Shown here: positions 1-7,620 of the stretch, piece by piece
How positions within the stretch are numbered: position 1 is the stretch's first letter
How the letters are laid out: every line of letters begins with the position of its first letter
NCBI GenBank assembly: GCA_008933615.1
Contig: WBUR01000027.1
Location: forward strand, 1-57,738
Source: a bacterium
Lineage (GTDB): Bacteria > CLD3 > SB21
Direction of reading: 5' to 3'
Length of the DNA: 57,738 bases
Position numbers and translations under genes: made by a program
Notes under the pieces: model-generated
Told to the model about the DNA's origin: nothing
The model's database searches: none
What the model saw: the letters and a program-made list of their open reading frames with translations, nothing else

Positions 1-1326
1 CCGATTGGCAACAGTGATCATCACCGGTGGAGTAAGAGCCTTTGTTTCTTCCCACCTCTTAGCGGTTTCGAGCCAATCCTTGCCGAGCAGATAATATCCG
101 TTTGTCACAAGGTCGGGAAGAGGTTCGTGTTCATCCACTTTGCGATTGATGTCGGACTTGACTTCTGGATCGTTATAGATGTGATATAGCCTTGACTTGT
201 AGTCTTTCGAGAGCTGGCCGTCGTCGCGAATAACGACGCGCGGGGTTTTTACAAGACCGGATTCAATGGCGTCGTTCAGACCGAAATCGCTGACGATCCA
301 GTCAAATAGCGCCTCCTCGGTACTGCGCTTACCTGACGGTGCGAATGGTGTTGCTGAAAAATCGAAGCAAGTCAGAATGTTTCTTGCTTTGTTAATACGA
401 TCCAGTCCGCCGATCCATTTCGTGGCTTCTTCAATGTCTTCTTTCTTCACACCTTTGATCTTTGATTCTGCGGGAACGCGCCAAGCGTGATGCGCTTCAT
501 CATTAATAACGATAATATTCTGAGCATTGGACATTTCCGCAAGCACTTCGCGAACGTAAGCTTCATCGCTTTTCGCTCCGCGCTTGTCTACTGACTTTCT
601 CTTTGCAAGGCGTTCTTCTGTGTCCCAATTTAAGGCATGCCAATTGCGGATCAAAACACGGCCTTGCCTCAACTTATCATTCAGACCGGATGGAACAATG
701 TTGAATTCATCATAATAATTCCCCGGCTGGTGAGGATTCAGAACTTGCAGACGGCTTTTTACGGTGAGCCCAGGAGCAACAATAAAAATATTTTTTGAAA
801 ATCGTGCGTCCTGTGGATAGGTAACTTTATTCAGTATCTGCCAGGCACAAACCATGGCCATTACAATCGTCTTGCCGGAACCGGTAGCCATCTTAGAACA
901 TAGCCGGAGAAATTCTCCGCCATCAGAGGGTACATCGATACCCACCTTTTCCGATTCATTGGCTTCGACAAGCCAGATGAGAGTCTCCATCGCTTCAAGC
1001 TGGCAGAAAAAGAATCGTTTGTTTTCCCGTGCTTCCGTGTCTCGCCAATGCTCAAGCAGTCGCTTGGTCATGCCGGAAACTCCCGCGTATGGATTGGTAG
1101 GATGCTCACTCCACGCTTTGATACGCGGACGAATAGTATTGACGAGCGGTATTTCGATGAAAATGCCCGGATCGTCAAATGCTCGGGAAGACTCCGACGC
1201 TACAATATATCCCGCAGGGCGACGGCCATTTTTGCGGCTGAATGTCCGCGTCTTTGCGTCGTAACTCCAGTAGCTTTTCGGCTCCCCGTAGGGGGAATTG
1301 ATGATTAGTTTATCTATTGAGTTCAT
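1..1326 (-). CDS. res: Type III restriction enzyme Res subunit (SF2 helicase-nuclease), partial
   Basis: ATP-dependent translocase and nuclease subunit of a Type III-like restriction system. Only the first 442 codons are present; the gene continues beyond the left edge. Read from the ATG at 1326, the protein begins MNSIDKLIINSPYGE. It carries Walker A (ATGSGKT, about residues 147-153), a DEAH-like box NDEAHHAW (about 275-282) and the SF2 motif III FSATPF further on. The partner methyltransferase is on the same strand at 4659-7259. Res and Mod are normally adjacent, but here about 3.3 kb of accessory genes separate them. A diverged copy of this N terminus lies at 2224-2337. The upstream region (1327-1490) also holds a plus-strand small RNA gene antisense to any res leader. 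Family assignment is firm; the C-terminal nuclease domain is out of view. Confidence 0.88.
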   Translation of the reverse strand, partial: MNSIDKLIINSPYGEPKSYWSYDAKTRTFSRKNGRRPAGYIVASESSRAFDDPGIFIEIPLVNTIRPRIKAWSEHPTNPYAGVSGMTKRLLEHWRDTEARENKRFFFCQLEAMETLIWLVEANESEKVGIDVPSDGGEFLRLCSKMATGSGKTIVMAMVCAWQILNKVTYPQDARFSKNIFIVAPGLTVKSRLQVLNPHQPGNYYDEFNIVPSGLNDKLRQGRVLIRNWHALNWDTEERLAKRKSVDKRGAKSDEAYVREVLAEMSNAQNIIVINDEAHHAWRVPAESKIKGVKKEDIEEATKWIGGLDRINKARNILTCFDFSATPFAPSGKRSTEEALFDWIVSDFGLNDAIESGLVKTPRVVIRDDGQLSKDYKSRLYHIYNDPEVKSDINRKVDEHEPLPDLVTNGYYLLGKDWLETAKRWEETKALTPPVMITVANR

Positions 1327-1349
1327 ATTGACAAAAAGTTAACAAAGAC

Positions 1350-1378
1350 TTGACAATCTGTACGCTTCATGTTACCTT
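1350..1378 (+). promoter_or_regulatory. Candidate sigma-70 promoter of the small RNA
   Basis: TTGACA at 1350-1355 is a perfect -35 box. After a 17-nt spacer comes TACCTT at 1373-1378, a moderate -10. Transcription would begin near 1385, about 50 nt before the nested hairpin and terminator. No open reading frame of note follows on this strand, which argues for a non-coding transcript. Confidence 0.5.
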
Positions 1379-1384
1379 GTATCA

Positions 1385-1493
1385 GAGCTTTTGATGACGA
1401 AAGTTGCCATTGGCTTTGAAATTTTAAAGGTTCCGCCCTGATGATAAGAGCCCATGGGGCTCTTCGAAAGATAGTCAGGGCGGTCGTTTTTTT
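1385..1493 (+). ncRNA. Putative structured small RNA next to DUF3800 gene
   Basis: A transcript of about 110 nt is bounded by a promoter-like sequence and a U-tract. Its 3' part is a nested double stem. The outer arms CCGCCCTGA (1433-1441) and TCAGGGCGG (1475-1483) pair perfectly over 9 bp. Inside, AAGAGCCC (1446-1453) and GGGCTCTT (1457-1464) pair over 8 bp around a 3-nt loop. The 5' part can form weaker short stems. Seven Ts follow, overlapping the stop codon of the convergent DUF3800 gene. Families of structured RNAs near DUF3800 genes have been described from comparative genomics (the DUF3800 RNA motifs). Membership is inference; I cannot compare covariance. Confidence 0.5.
1433..1493 (+). 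terminator. Rho-independent terminator of the small RNA
   Basis: A 9-bp GC-rich perfect stem (1433-1441 with 1475-1483) encloses a second hairpin and is followed by T7 at 1487-1493. No T-tract follows on the opposite strand, so it acts on plus-strand transcription rather than on the DUF3800 transcript. Confidence 0.65.
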
Positions 1494-2184
1494 AGTAATA
1501 TAGATTAGTTCCCTGTCCAAATGTCTCGTACTCGCTCGAAATAAACTTCTTAATCAAATCGTAACTCCGCAAATCCTTTTTTTCCCACTTTCTGAAAATC
1601 GCCCAGTTCAAATAATCGGCTATTTGAAGATTCAGGTCTGACTTGGAAGAATGAAACATCAAAATATATGGAACACGTGACTCTCTCGACCATTCTGCAA
1701 GAGTTAATTTAGTAGCTTTCTCAATTTCCTTCCTTTTCTTCTCCACCGGTATTCGATCTGAGACAACAATTACTCTATCCGGCATAGTTTTCTGGCACTT
1801 TAAAACGTACCTTAATAGAATGTTCAGGATTTTGTGATAAAATCTTGCATGGTCAATCTGCAATGTTGGATTAGTTTTTCTCTTTTCCACTATCTGGCAG
1901 TCAATGCGGCACTTCGGAAGATGGATTCTGAGTATGTCAAACACACGATCTCGTACCATCTGACGATCTTCAGACGCATGAAAACATTCGAGATCCAGCC
2001 CGCCAGATTCCCAAATGTCATATTTCAAATCGACCAGTTCGGTTATTGCATCAAAGGGCCTCACGAGAGAAAAAGACGTGAAAGTGAAAAAAGCCGTGCC
2101 CTTATTTGAAAAATCAAAATTTCCAGCTTCATCGAGAAAAATATAAAGCGCCTTTTTACCTCCGGGAGTCTCAGTCATGACCAT
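1492..2184 (-). CDS. DUF3800 domain protein
   Basis: Protein of 230 aa with both hallmarks of DUF3800: an N-terminal acidic motif (FLDEAGNFDF, about residues 16-25) and a C-terminal stretch SKSDLNLQIADYLNWAI (about 180-197). The conserved acidic and polar residues resemble an RNase H-like nuclease fold, but no biochemical role is established for the family. DUF3800 genes commonly lie in defence and mobile regions, and here it sits between parts of a Type III restriction locus. The stop codon overlaps the T-tract of a convergent small RNA gene. Start is uncertain: ATG at 2184 or ATG at 2178, neither with a clear ribosome-binding site. Confidence 0.85.
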   Translation of the reverse strand: MVMTETPGGKKALYIFLDEAGNFDFSNKGTAFFTFTSFSLVRPFDAITELVDLKYDIWESGGLDLECFHASEDRQMVRDRVFDILRIHLPKCRIDCQIVEKRKTNPTLQIDHARFYHKILNILLRYVLKCQKTMPDRVIVVSDRIPVEKKRKEIEKATKLTLAEWSRESRVPYILMFHSSKSDLNLQIADYLNWAIFRKWEKKDLRSYDLIKKFISSEYETFGQGTNLYY

Positions 2185-2223
2185 TCATCGTTTAGTTCCG
2201 CCATATTTGGACCAGTTCTGTTG

Positions 2224-2337
2224 TCATGAGAATATCAAGTAATAGAAATTTTTATTACATGTTATTACATACGCAGTTTTCTTGCACTTCTCATCATAAG
2301 GAGAGTTGAAGATGAGTTTGTCTATCGATGATTTCAT
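2224..2337 (-). pseudogene. Remnant of a second res 5' end
   Basis: Read on the minus strand from an ATG at 2337, this 37-codon frame begins MKSSIDKLIFNSPYDE. It aligns with the start of the intact res gene (MNSIDKLIINSPYGE), then diverges and stops at TGA. At nucleotide level the two starts differ at many synonymous positions, so this is not a fresh duplicate; it looks like the beginning of a different res allele. It lies 11 bp after the ImmA/IrrE gene, where res would be expected if the DUF3800/small-RNA block were absent. I infer recombination or insertion at the res start. It may still be translated as a short peptide. Confidence 0.6.
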
Positions 2338-2348
2338 CTAATCAGGCT

Positions 2349-3137
2349 TTAGTTATTGTCTTCATCAATCCAAATAAGGCTTAAGACGGTATTGTAGCTT
2401 TTAAGAGGGATTACTTCCTCATAAAGGAAACAATTTTCCCCAATGCCGTAATCAGTTAACCACGCTGTACCAATAACGCTTTCACGACTCGATGGGGTCT
2501 TGCCTGATTGAAAAAAATCATTTGCGCATGAATATTTGTCCAGGTTAACTCCCCGTCCATTAACTCTATACGGAAAGGCACTATTGGCTGAAACCCATTC
2601 AATTTTGCCGTTTTTAGATGCAACGAGAACGCAAGCCTTATTTCCAATGTTTACATAGCGAATTGCAGCAGCACTCAAGCTTGTTTGAAACTCATGTGCT
2701 AGCCTTTGTACTTCCGCGAAGCTTGGGGTCTTGTCGGCACAACGCGGTCGGAACAGATCTTCCGGCATAAGGAGTTCAGCAGCGAAAACATTTGCCTCAG
2801 TTTCAGCGGGTGATTGCTCGTACCAATCTTGAAAGTCGTCATCAGTACAAATAGTTAAAGGCTTGGCTGACCTGTGAAGAACATAGTGGCCAATTTCATG
2901 AGCGATTGCAAACCTCTTTCTGCCAGATTCGATAATGCGGTCACTTACCGAAATAAAACCGGCACTGCCTTTACAGACAATTCTTGCGACCGCTCCAGTG
3001 ATAGATCGTTCAATTATAAGCAAATTCATCTGTGATGCAATAATTTCTAGGTCAATCTCAGCCGGATTCATGATTGACCATTCTGCGATAATCGCGCGTG
3101 CCTTTGCTTTTGCTACTGCGAATGTACTATAGCTCAT
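2349..3137 (-). CDS. ImmA/IrrE-family zinc metallopeptidase
   Basis: Protein of 262 aa with the zinc-binding HEIGH motif at about residues 80-84 and a downstream glutamate in the context ETEANVFAAELLMP (about 113-126), the usual third ligand in ImmA/IrrE peptidases. Such proteases typically cleave a partner repressor or sigma-like regulator and relieve repression of a mobile element or stress response. The start overlaps the stop of the upstream gene by 4 bp (ATGA), so the two are translationally coupled. The upstream pair, a helical protein and a sigma-like protein, are the natural candidates for substrate or regulator. No transmembrane segment is visible. Confidence 0.85.
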   Translation of the reverse strand: MSYSTFAVAKAKARAIIAEWSIMNPAEIDLEIIASQMNLLIIERSITGAVARIVCKGSAGFISVSDRIIESGRKRFAIAHEIGHYVLHRSAKPLTICTDDDFQDWYEQSPAETEANVFAAELLMPEDLFRPRCADKTPSFAEVQRLAHEFQTSLSAAAIRYVNIGNKACVLVASKNGKIEWVSANSAFPYRVNGRGVNLDKYSCANDFFQSGKTPSSRESVIGTAWLTDYGIGENCFLYEEVIPLKSYNTVLSLIWIDEDNN

Positions 3138-3589
3138 TCTTGTGGATTCGAGTCAAGTTTTTTGAGTTCTTCTTCGAAAAGATTCAGAAGCTCTGCATCA
3201 GAAAGTAAATTTCTTAAATCATCTTCAGTAATATCTTTGTGTTTGTGTGCAAAAGCTTGTGCGAATTGCGAGTCGCCTTCCGCACTAAGAATCGTGCTCA
3301 GTTTATTTCGTACAATTTCGATTGGTTGCATTACGTCTATTCGTTGTAACTTATCATAAAGAGACAATAGCTGTTGCCTCCTGGCTTGCGCGACCTTTAC
3401 TTTTTCTTTTTTTTCAAGATCAAGAATCAGTGCCAATCCTTTTCTAGCGAGCGTATCAGGATTCACTCCAAAAGAAATAAGTTTCTCACGCACTTCTTGC
3501 ATATTGTTTTCATCAACGTCATGGACGAACTCGATAAGGCTGTCCAGTTTCTCGGCAAAATTTTTGGGAGGGGTGTCATTTTTTTTCAT
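3134..3589 (-). CDS. Small helical protein between sigma-like and ImmA genes
   Basis: Unrecognised 151-aa protein, strongly charged and predicted helical throughout, rich in Glu, Lys and Leu, with no cysteine cluster and no membrane segment. The start is placed at the ATG at 3589 because AAGGAG lies six bases upstream; the frame is open further to a TTG at 3604 with no such site. It overlaps the upstream sigma-like gene by 14 bp and the downstream ImmA gene by 4 bp, so the three form one tightly coupled operon. An antitoxin, anti-sigma or adaptor role is possible from context, but the sequence itself shows no diagnostic motif. Confidence 0.6.
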   Translation of the reverse strand: MKKNDTPPKNFAEKLDSLIEFVHDVDENNMQEVREKLISFGVNPDTLARKGLALILDLEKKEKVKVAQARRQQLLSLYDKLQRIDVMQPIEIVRNKLSTILSAEGDSQFAQAFAHKHKDITEDDLRNLLSDAELLNLFEEELKKLDSNPQE

Positions 3590-4205
3590 TTTTTTCTCCT
3601 TCAAACACTCTAAGAAAGTCCCCTATTTTCTTTTTCGCTTTATATATTTGCTCAATGGACATTCCAGTTTCGACCTTAATATCTGCTGGCTTTGATATCC
3701 CACTCTCAATACAACAAAGTACCAACTCAGCATCCTCATCACTCTTGACCATTGTCCACAGCTTCTCGAAAATGTCTTTTGCTACCAACTCATCGTAAGG
3801 GGTTGGCATACTTTGGTCTGGTGGATCAAAAATAGTCTCATCTTGTTCGGCGTCTCTTTCGATATCGTCTTGCCTTTTATGGTCCTGAGACTCAACAAGA
3901 TGACTGATCAAACTATTAACTACGCTCTTCAGATGTATAAGTATATCCGGCTTTCCCTCAAAGTCCCAAGCTCTGTCACCCGTCCAAACTGCCGTAATTG
4001 CTTCACATGCAATGTCGTCTGGTTTAAGACCCGCTGGTACCCTTGACTTGTTCCACTTGAGTCGATGCAACTTACCAGCTGCATGCAGTGTCAGCTTGGA
4101 AAGAATTGTATCCCAATCCTGCTGCTTAAGCTTTGCTAATTTTTCAAAATCGGCCAATCGAATAACCCTTATAGTAGTATGCCAATAAAAGGATGTTTTT
4201 TTCAC
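3576..4205 (-). CDS. Sigma-70-like regulatory protein, divergent
   Basis: Protein of 209 aa. The N-terminal half (about 45-105) resembles the sigma region 2 layout of ECF-like factors: GLKPDDIACEAITAVW followed by a helix ending in LKSVVNSLISHLV. The C-terminal part (about 165-200) has a helix-turn-helix-like pattern, PADIKVETGMSIEQIYKAKKK, as in region 4. A charged linker rich in Asp separates them. It is first in the operon with the helical protein and the ImmA-type protease. A sigma-like factor controlled by proteolysis is a reasonable inference, but similarity is by pattern only. The start could be a later TTG after AAGGG. Confidence 0.5.
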   Translation of the reverse strand: MKKTSFYWHTTIRVIRLADFEKLAKLKQQDWDTILSKLTLHAAGKLHRLKWNKSRVPAGLKPDDIACEAITAVWTGDRAWDFEGKPDILIHLKSVVNSLISHLVESQDHKRQDDIERDAEQDETIFDPPDQSMPTPYDELVAKDIFEKLWTMVKSDEDAELVLCCIESGISKPADIKVETGMSIEQIYKAKKKIGDFLRVFEGEKNEKK

Positions 4206-4314
4206 CTAAGGCATAAAAAACTGCTATTTGTCCGGCATATAATAAAAGAGGGCTAACCTCACCCAAGGTTTTCCTTGGTTTAACTAAATTAATAACTAAA
4301 TGAAGAGGTGCATC

Positions 4315-4608
4315 ATGTACCAAACTCAAACCTTAACCCCGTTTACGCCTCGGGAAGTTGACAACGTTCCCGAAAGAGAGGGGGTGTATCAGCTTTTCGA
4401 CGCCAGCCAAGAGCTCACCTACATTGGTAGGTCAGATAATCTTCGCCGGAGACTATCTGAACACCTTAACACCTCGGACTCTTGCATTAAAAATGCAAGA
4501 TATTTTGTGTACGAGGTTACGAACCGATCCGAAGAAAAGGAGCAACAAATGCTCGCGGAATACAAACGAATACACGGACGGTATCCTCGTTGCAATGATA
4601 GAGGATAA
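4315..4608 (+). CDS. GIY-YIG domain protein
   Basis: Stand-alone GIY-YIG domain of 97 aa. The signature runs GVYQLFD (about 23-29) to YIGRSDNLRRRLSEHL (about 36-51), covering the catalytic-domain tyrosines and arginine. No DNA-binding domain is attached. The start is set at 4315, where AGAGG sits six bases upstream, rather than the ATG at 4300, which has no ribosome-binding site. It is the only plus-strand gene between mod and res, so it may be a later insertion or a small accessory nuclease. An inverted repeat (CCAAGG-4-CCTTGG) precedes it, and a strong terminator follows. Confidence 0.75.
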   Translation: MYQTQTLTPFTPREVDNVPEREGVYQLFDASQELTYIGRSDNLRRRLSEHLNTSDSCIKNARYFVYEVTNRSEEKEQQMLAEYKRIHGRYPRCNDRG

Positions 4609-4622
4609 AGCTTGTCACAATC

Positions 4623-4660
4623 GGTGAGGGAGTAACAATGTTACTTCCTCACCCGTTTTT
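4623..4660 (+). terminator. Terminator after GIY-YIG gene
   Basis: A 14-bp stem (4623-4636 with 4640-4653, one G-T pair) with a 3-nt loop is followed by CG and T5. It ends inside the stop codon of the convergent mod gene. The T-tract is on the plus strand. Confidence 0.75.
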
Positions 4661-7259
4661 ACTCCACCTCCATTACTTTCAAACTCTCAATCCCTCTATC
4701 ATCCACGATCTTTACCGCTATCCGGTTATGCTTGCCCGGCTCAAAGGGCAGTGAGATCGTGCCGCGATAGGCTTCGATCAAGTCTTCGTCTATCTCGGCT
4801 TTCAGATTTCGTGCGAGACGTGACCAGCCTTCATTCTCAGCGGCCATCGGAAAAAATACCTGACGTGGAAATAAACTGCGCCCATCGTAATCCGTATCAA
4901 GCAGCCACATGGCAATACGTTCGTTTCCGCCGGAATCAATCGTTCCGGTTTTGGTGTTGTAATAATCAAATCCAAGAACATCGACTTGATAGTTTCCTTT
5001 GGCGTCACCCGATTTGATCTTCGACAATTTCACATCCGGCTGACCGATAAGCCAGAAGCTTTCACTGCTGGAACGTTTTTTTCTCAGATCGTCCGTAAGT
5101 AGATCGGCATTCATCTGAACTTTCAGAAAAAGCATGCCCGCTTTTTGTGCATCGGTTTCGTCAATATCTTTGGCGGCTTCGGGATCGAACTGGAATGCGG
5201 CAAATACAACCAGATCCGGTTTCGGTTTTAATGTGCTGGCTTCTTCCCAGGCAAGTTCCACCTGCCGCTGTTCCAGCGGGCCGTGCTCCGGGCCAAATGA
5301 AATGACGACGCGCTGAATTGCTTTGTATTCCTTGATCGTTTCGCGAACAGAATCGGAACCTTTGTCATTCGTCTTTGTTTCCGCTTCGGCGTGAAGCCAT
5401 CGCGTGCCCGACATAGCTTCTACACGCGAGAAAAGAATATATTGGCCGTTTTTCCCGCGTATGCCCGATTTGAGCAATTCGTCGCGCCACTCACGCTGAC
5501 GTAATGTTTCACCGGAACGTGCAATGGTCGTATCAGCTTCCTGCTTAGATGATTCTATTGCACCGATAGCTTCTAACGCTTTTACAACAGGCGCCGGTAC
5601 CGCTTCCACAGTGAACGGCCCTGTTACTCTTTCTTTTTTGGAATCTGCGATTGGTTGATCGTAGAAATAAATCTCGTCTGGCTGTAAATTGTTTGCAAGT
5701 GTTTCTAATTTTATTCTTTTGGAAGATCTATATCTAAAACCACTTCCTACACCCTCGTTAGGATGAGCAAATTCGTAATATTCAAAATTTGCCGTCATTA
5801 ATCTTTGCTTTGCCAATGCAATAGCAATTCGTGAAGTATCACATGTAATCCATCGTCTTCCCCATTGCTCGGCAACAAATGCCGTTGTTCCGCTTCCACA
5901 AGTAATATCAAGAACCAAATCTCCGGGCATACTTGTTAAGAGCATACATCGCTGTATTGGCAATTCATCAGTTTGCACGGCATAGACTGGGAACTGTTCT
6001 GCAAGAGTATCATCCCAAAGGTTATTTAAGATTTGATATGGGAAATCACTATAAAATATTTTATAAGGACGTGTTGGGCTAGTACCAACTAGACGATTTA
6101 ATTCAGCTAACCTCTTCATCCCTTGTGGATTCGCTTTCCACTCATGCCCGCTTGGTGGATGTAAAGTTTTAGCTTCAAATTTTATCGGTTCTGTGTATTT
6201 AGGTTCTTTGCTTTTTTTGGAAGCTGAATGAGTTCTGAAAACTTTTGATAAATCTAGATTGGGGTTTTGAATATCCGCCTCTGTTATATTCCTAACTTCA
6301 CCTTTGTCTTGATAAAACCTGAATTCACCTCGAAGCTGTTCTTCTTTATTTGATGGCACATACAACGGGTTTACTTTCACCTTTTCAATATCTTTTGCAA
6401 ACCAAATTATATAATCAAATAGTTCAAATAGTCCCTTACCAAATCTTGAAAGGAATGAAGCTCTCTTTTTAAAAGGAATAATATTTACACAATTATCGTA
6501 ACCGAAAATTTCATCCATCACTGCTTTAACGAGGTGCAAATTATTGTCATTGATTTGAACAAAAATACTCCCGGATTCATCCAACATGTTTCTTGCTAAT
6601 AAGAATCTATCTCTAAGGTAAGTTAAATATGAATGAATACCCAATTCCCATGTATCACGGAATGCTTTTATCATTTCAGGTTCAGCAGTCAAGTCTTCGT
6701 CTTTTCCATCTTCGACATTTTTTTTATTAACGAAGGGCATAAAATTACTTCCATATTTAATTCCGTACGGCGGGTCGAAGTAGATCATTTGCACTTGTCC
6801 GCCGAGGCCCTCTTTTTCGAGGAGTGAATTCATCACAAGCAAAGAGTCGCCTGCTATCAGGCGGTTGCTCCAGTTATGCCGGTGCTTATAGAAATCAATC
6901 GCGTCCCGCAGGGGCGGGTTTTCGTCCTTGCTACTGAATAGCGACATCTGTTCGTAGTTCGATCCGTTCTTGTTTCGCACCGCTTCGATGATCGAGCGCG
7001 GGTCTATTCGTTCGTGGACATGCAGCGACACCGTAGGAATTTCAAAAGATGTGTGTTCCGCCTTGCCCGCCCATACAAGCTGTGGATCAAGATGCGGATC
7101 GTATTGGTACGTTTTTTTTGGTTGTCCCTGCTTGACATCCGGATCGGTATCCGGCGTGACGAGACCTACCGGCGGATTATTGACCCGCTGTTTGTCCTTG
7201 TGTTCGTATTGCTCGATAGGCTTTTTCTTGGCGGGGGATTTAGTTTTTCGTTTTTGCAT
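4659..7259 (-). CDS. mod: Type III-like site-specific DNA methyltransferase Mod
   Basis: Adenine-N6-type DNA methyltransferase of 866 aa, the modification subunit that would recognise the target and protect host DNA. The catalytic motif DPPYGIKYG is at about residues 162-170 and the S-adenosylmethionine motif DITCGSGTTAFVAEQW at about 450, the beta-class order used by Type III Mod proteins. The target-recognition region lies between them. The protein is longer than a typical Mod, with about 350 residues after motif I. The N terminus is basic and low complexity (lysine and proline rich). Res lies on the same strand beyond an accessory block. A hairpin sits just upstream of the start. Confidence 0.88.
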   Translation of the reverse strand: MQKRKTKSPAKKKPIEQYEHKDKQRVNNPPVGLVTPDTDPDVKQGQPKKTYQYDPHLDPQLVWAGKAEHTSFEIPTVSLHVHERIDPRSIIEAVRNKNGSNYEQMSLFSSKDENPPLRDAIDFYKHRHNWSNRLIAGDSLLVMNSLLEKEGLGGQVQMIYFDPPYGIKYGSNFMPFVNKKNVEDGKDEDLTAEPEMIKAFRDTWELGIHSYLTYLRDRFLLARNMLDESGSIFVQINDNNLHLVKAVMDEIFGYDNCVNIIPFKKRASFLSRFGKGLFELFDYIIWFAKDIEKVKVNPLYVPSNKEEQLRGEFRFYQDKGEVRNITEADIQNPNLDLSKVFRTHSASKKSKEPKYTEPIKFEAKTLHPPSGHEWKANPQGMKRLAELNRLVGTSPTRPYKIFYSDFPYQILNNLWDDTLAEQFPVYAVQTDELPIQRCMLLTSMPGDLVLDITCGSGTTAFVAEQWGRRWITCDTSRIAIALAKQRLMTANFEYYEFAHPNEGVGSGFRYRSSKRIKLETLANNLQPDEIYFYDQPIADSKKERVTGPFTVEAVPAPVVKALEAIGAIESSKQEADTTIARSGETLRQREWRDELLKSGIRGKNGQYILFSRVEAMSGTRWLHAEAETKTNDKGSDSVRETIKEYKAIQRVVISFGPEHGPLEQRQVELAWEEASTLKPKPDLVVFAAFQFDPEAAKDIDETDAQKAGMLFLKVQMNADLLTDDLRKKRSSSESFWLIGQPDVKLSKIKSGDAKGNYQVDVLGFDYYNTKTGTIDSGGNERIAMWLLDTDYDGRSLFPRQVFFPMAAENEGWSRLARNLKAEIDEDLIEAYRGTISLPFEPGKHNRIAVKIVDDRGIESLKVMEVE

Positions 7260-7285
7260 ATTCGGGATAGAATTAATATTTGTGA

Positions 7286-7307
7286 GTTTTCTGTTTGGTC
7301 AGAAAAC
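7286..7307. promoter_or_regulatory. Palindrome upstream of mod
   Basis: GTTTTCTG (7286-7293) and CAGAAAAC (7300-7307) form a perfect 8-bp inverted repeat around six bases, 27 bp before the mod start codon. It could be an operator or an mRNA leader hairpin controlling mod. No controller gene is recognised beside it. Confidence 0.35.
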
Positions 7308-7620
7308 AGTCGGTTTCTTGTTTGGATATTTTCTTGGGAGACACGATTAGGCTCCACGATAGGTGCATCCACAATTGCTTACGAAAAAAATTAGCGATAT
7401 TTACGGGCATACGCAAGATAAATTCAAATTGAAATCATGATTGGGGTTTTTCAGATCCTGAAGTCATCCAAATGAGGAATCAAAAATCTAGCATTGCAGA
7501 GATATGGATAAGATACTAAATCGAAAAAAATAAATATCGCACATTGCTTGATTATCTGCTCATGGTGTTGCTAATTTAAAGGAGGTTCGGAAGTCACAAA
7601 GCAATGAAAGACTTATTATT
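7308..7620. other. Intergenic region between divergent mod and unknown gene
   Basis: About 310 AT-rich bases separating divergent transcription units. AAAGGAGG is at about 7578-7585, with a possible six-codon leader (MKDLLL) starting at 7604 whose stop overlaps the next start as ATGA. I see no RNA gene, insertion sequence or long repeat. Confidence 0.4.

Noticed and set aside
1433-1493. Hairpin near 1490 as terminator of the DUF3800 gene
   Set aside because: On the minus strand no T-tract follows the stem; the Ts are on the plus strand, so it serves the opposite transcript.
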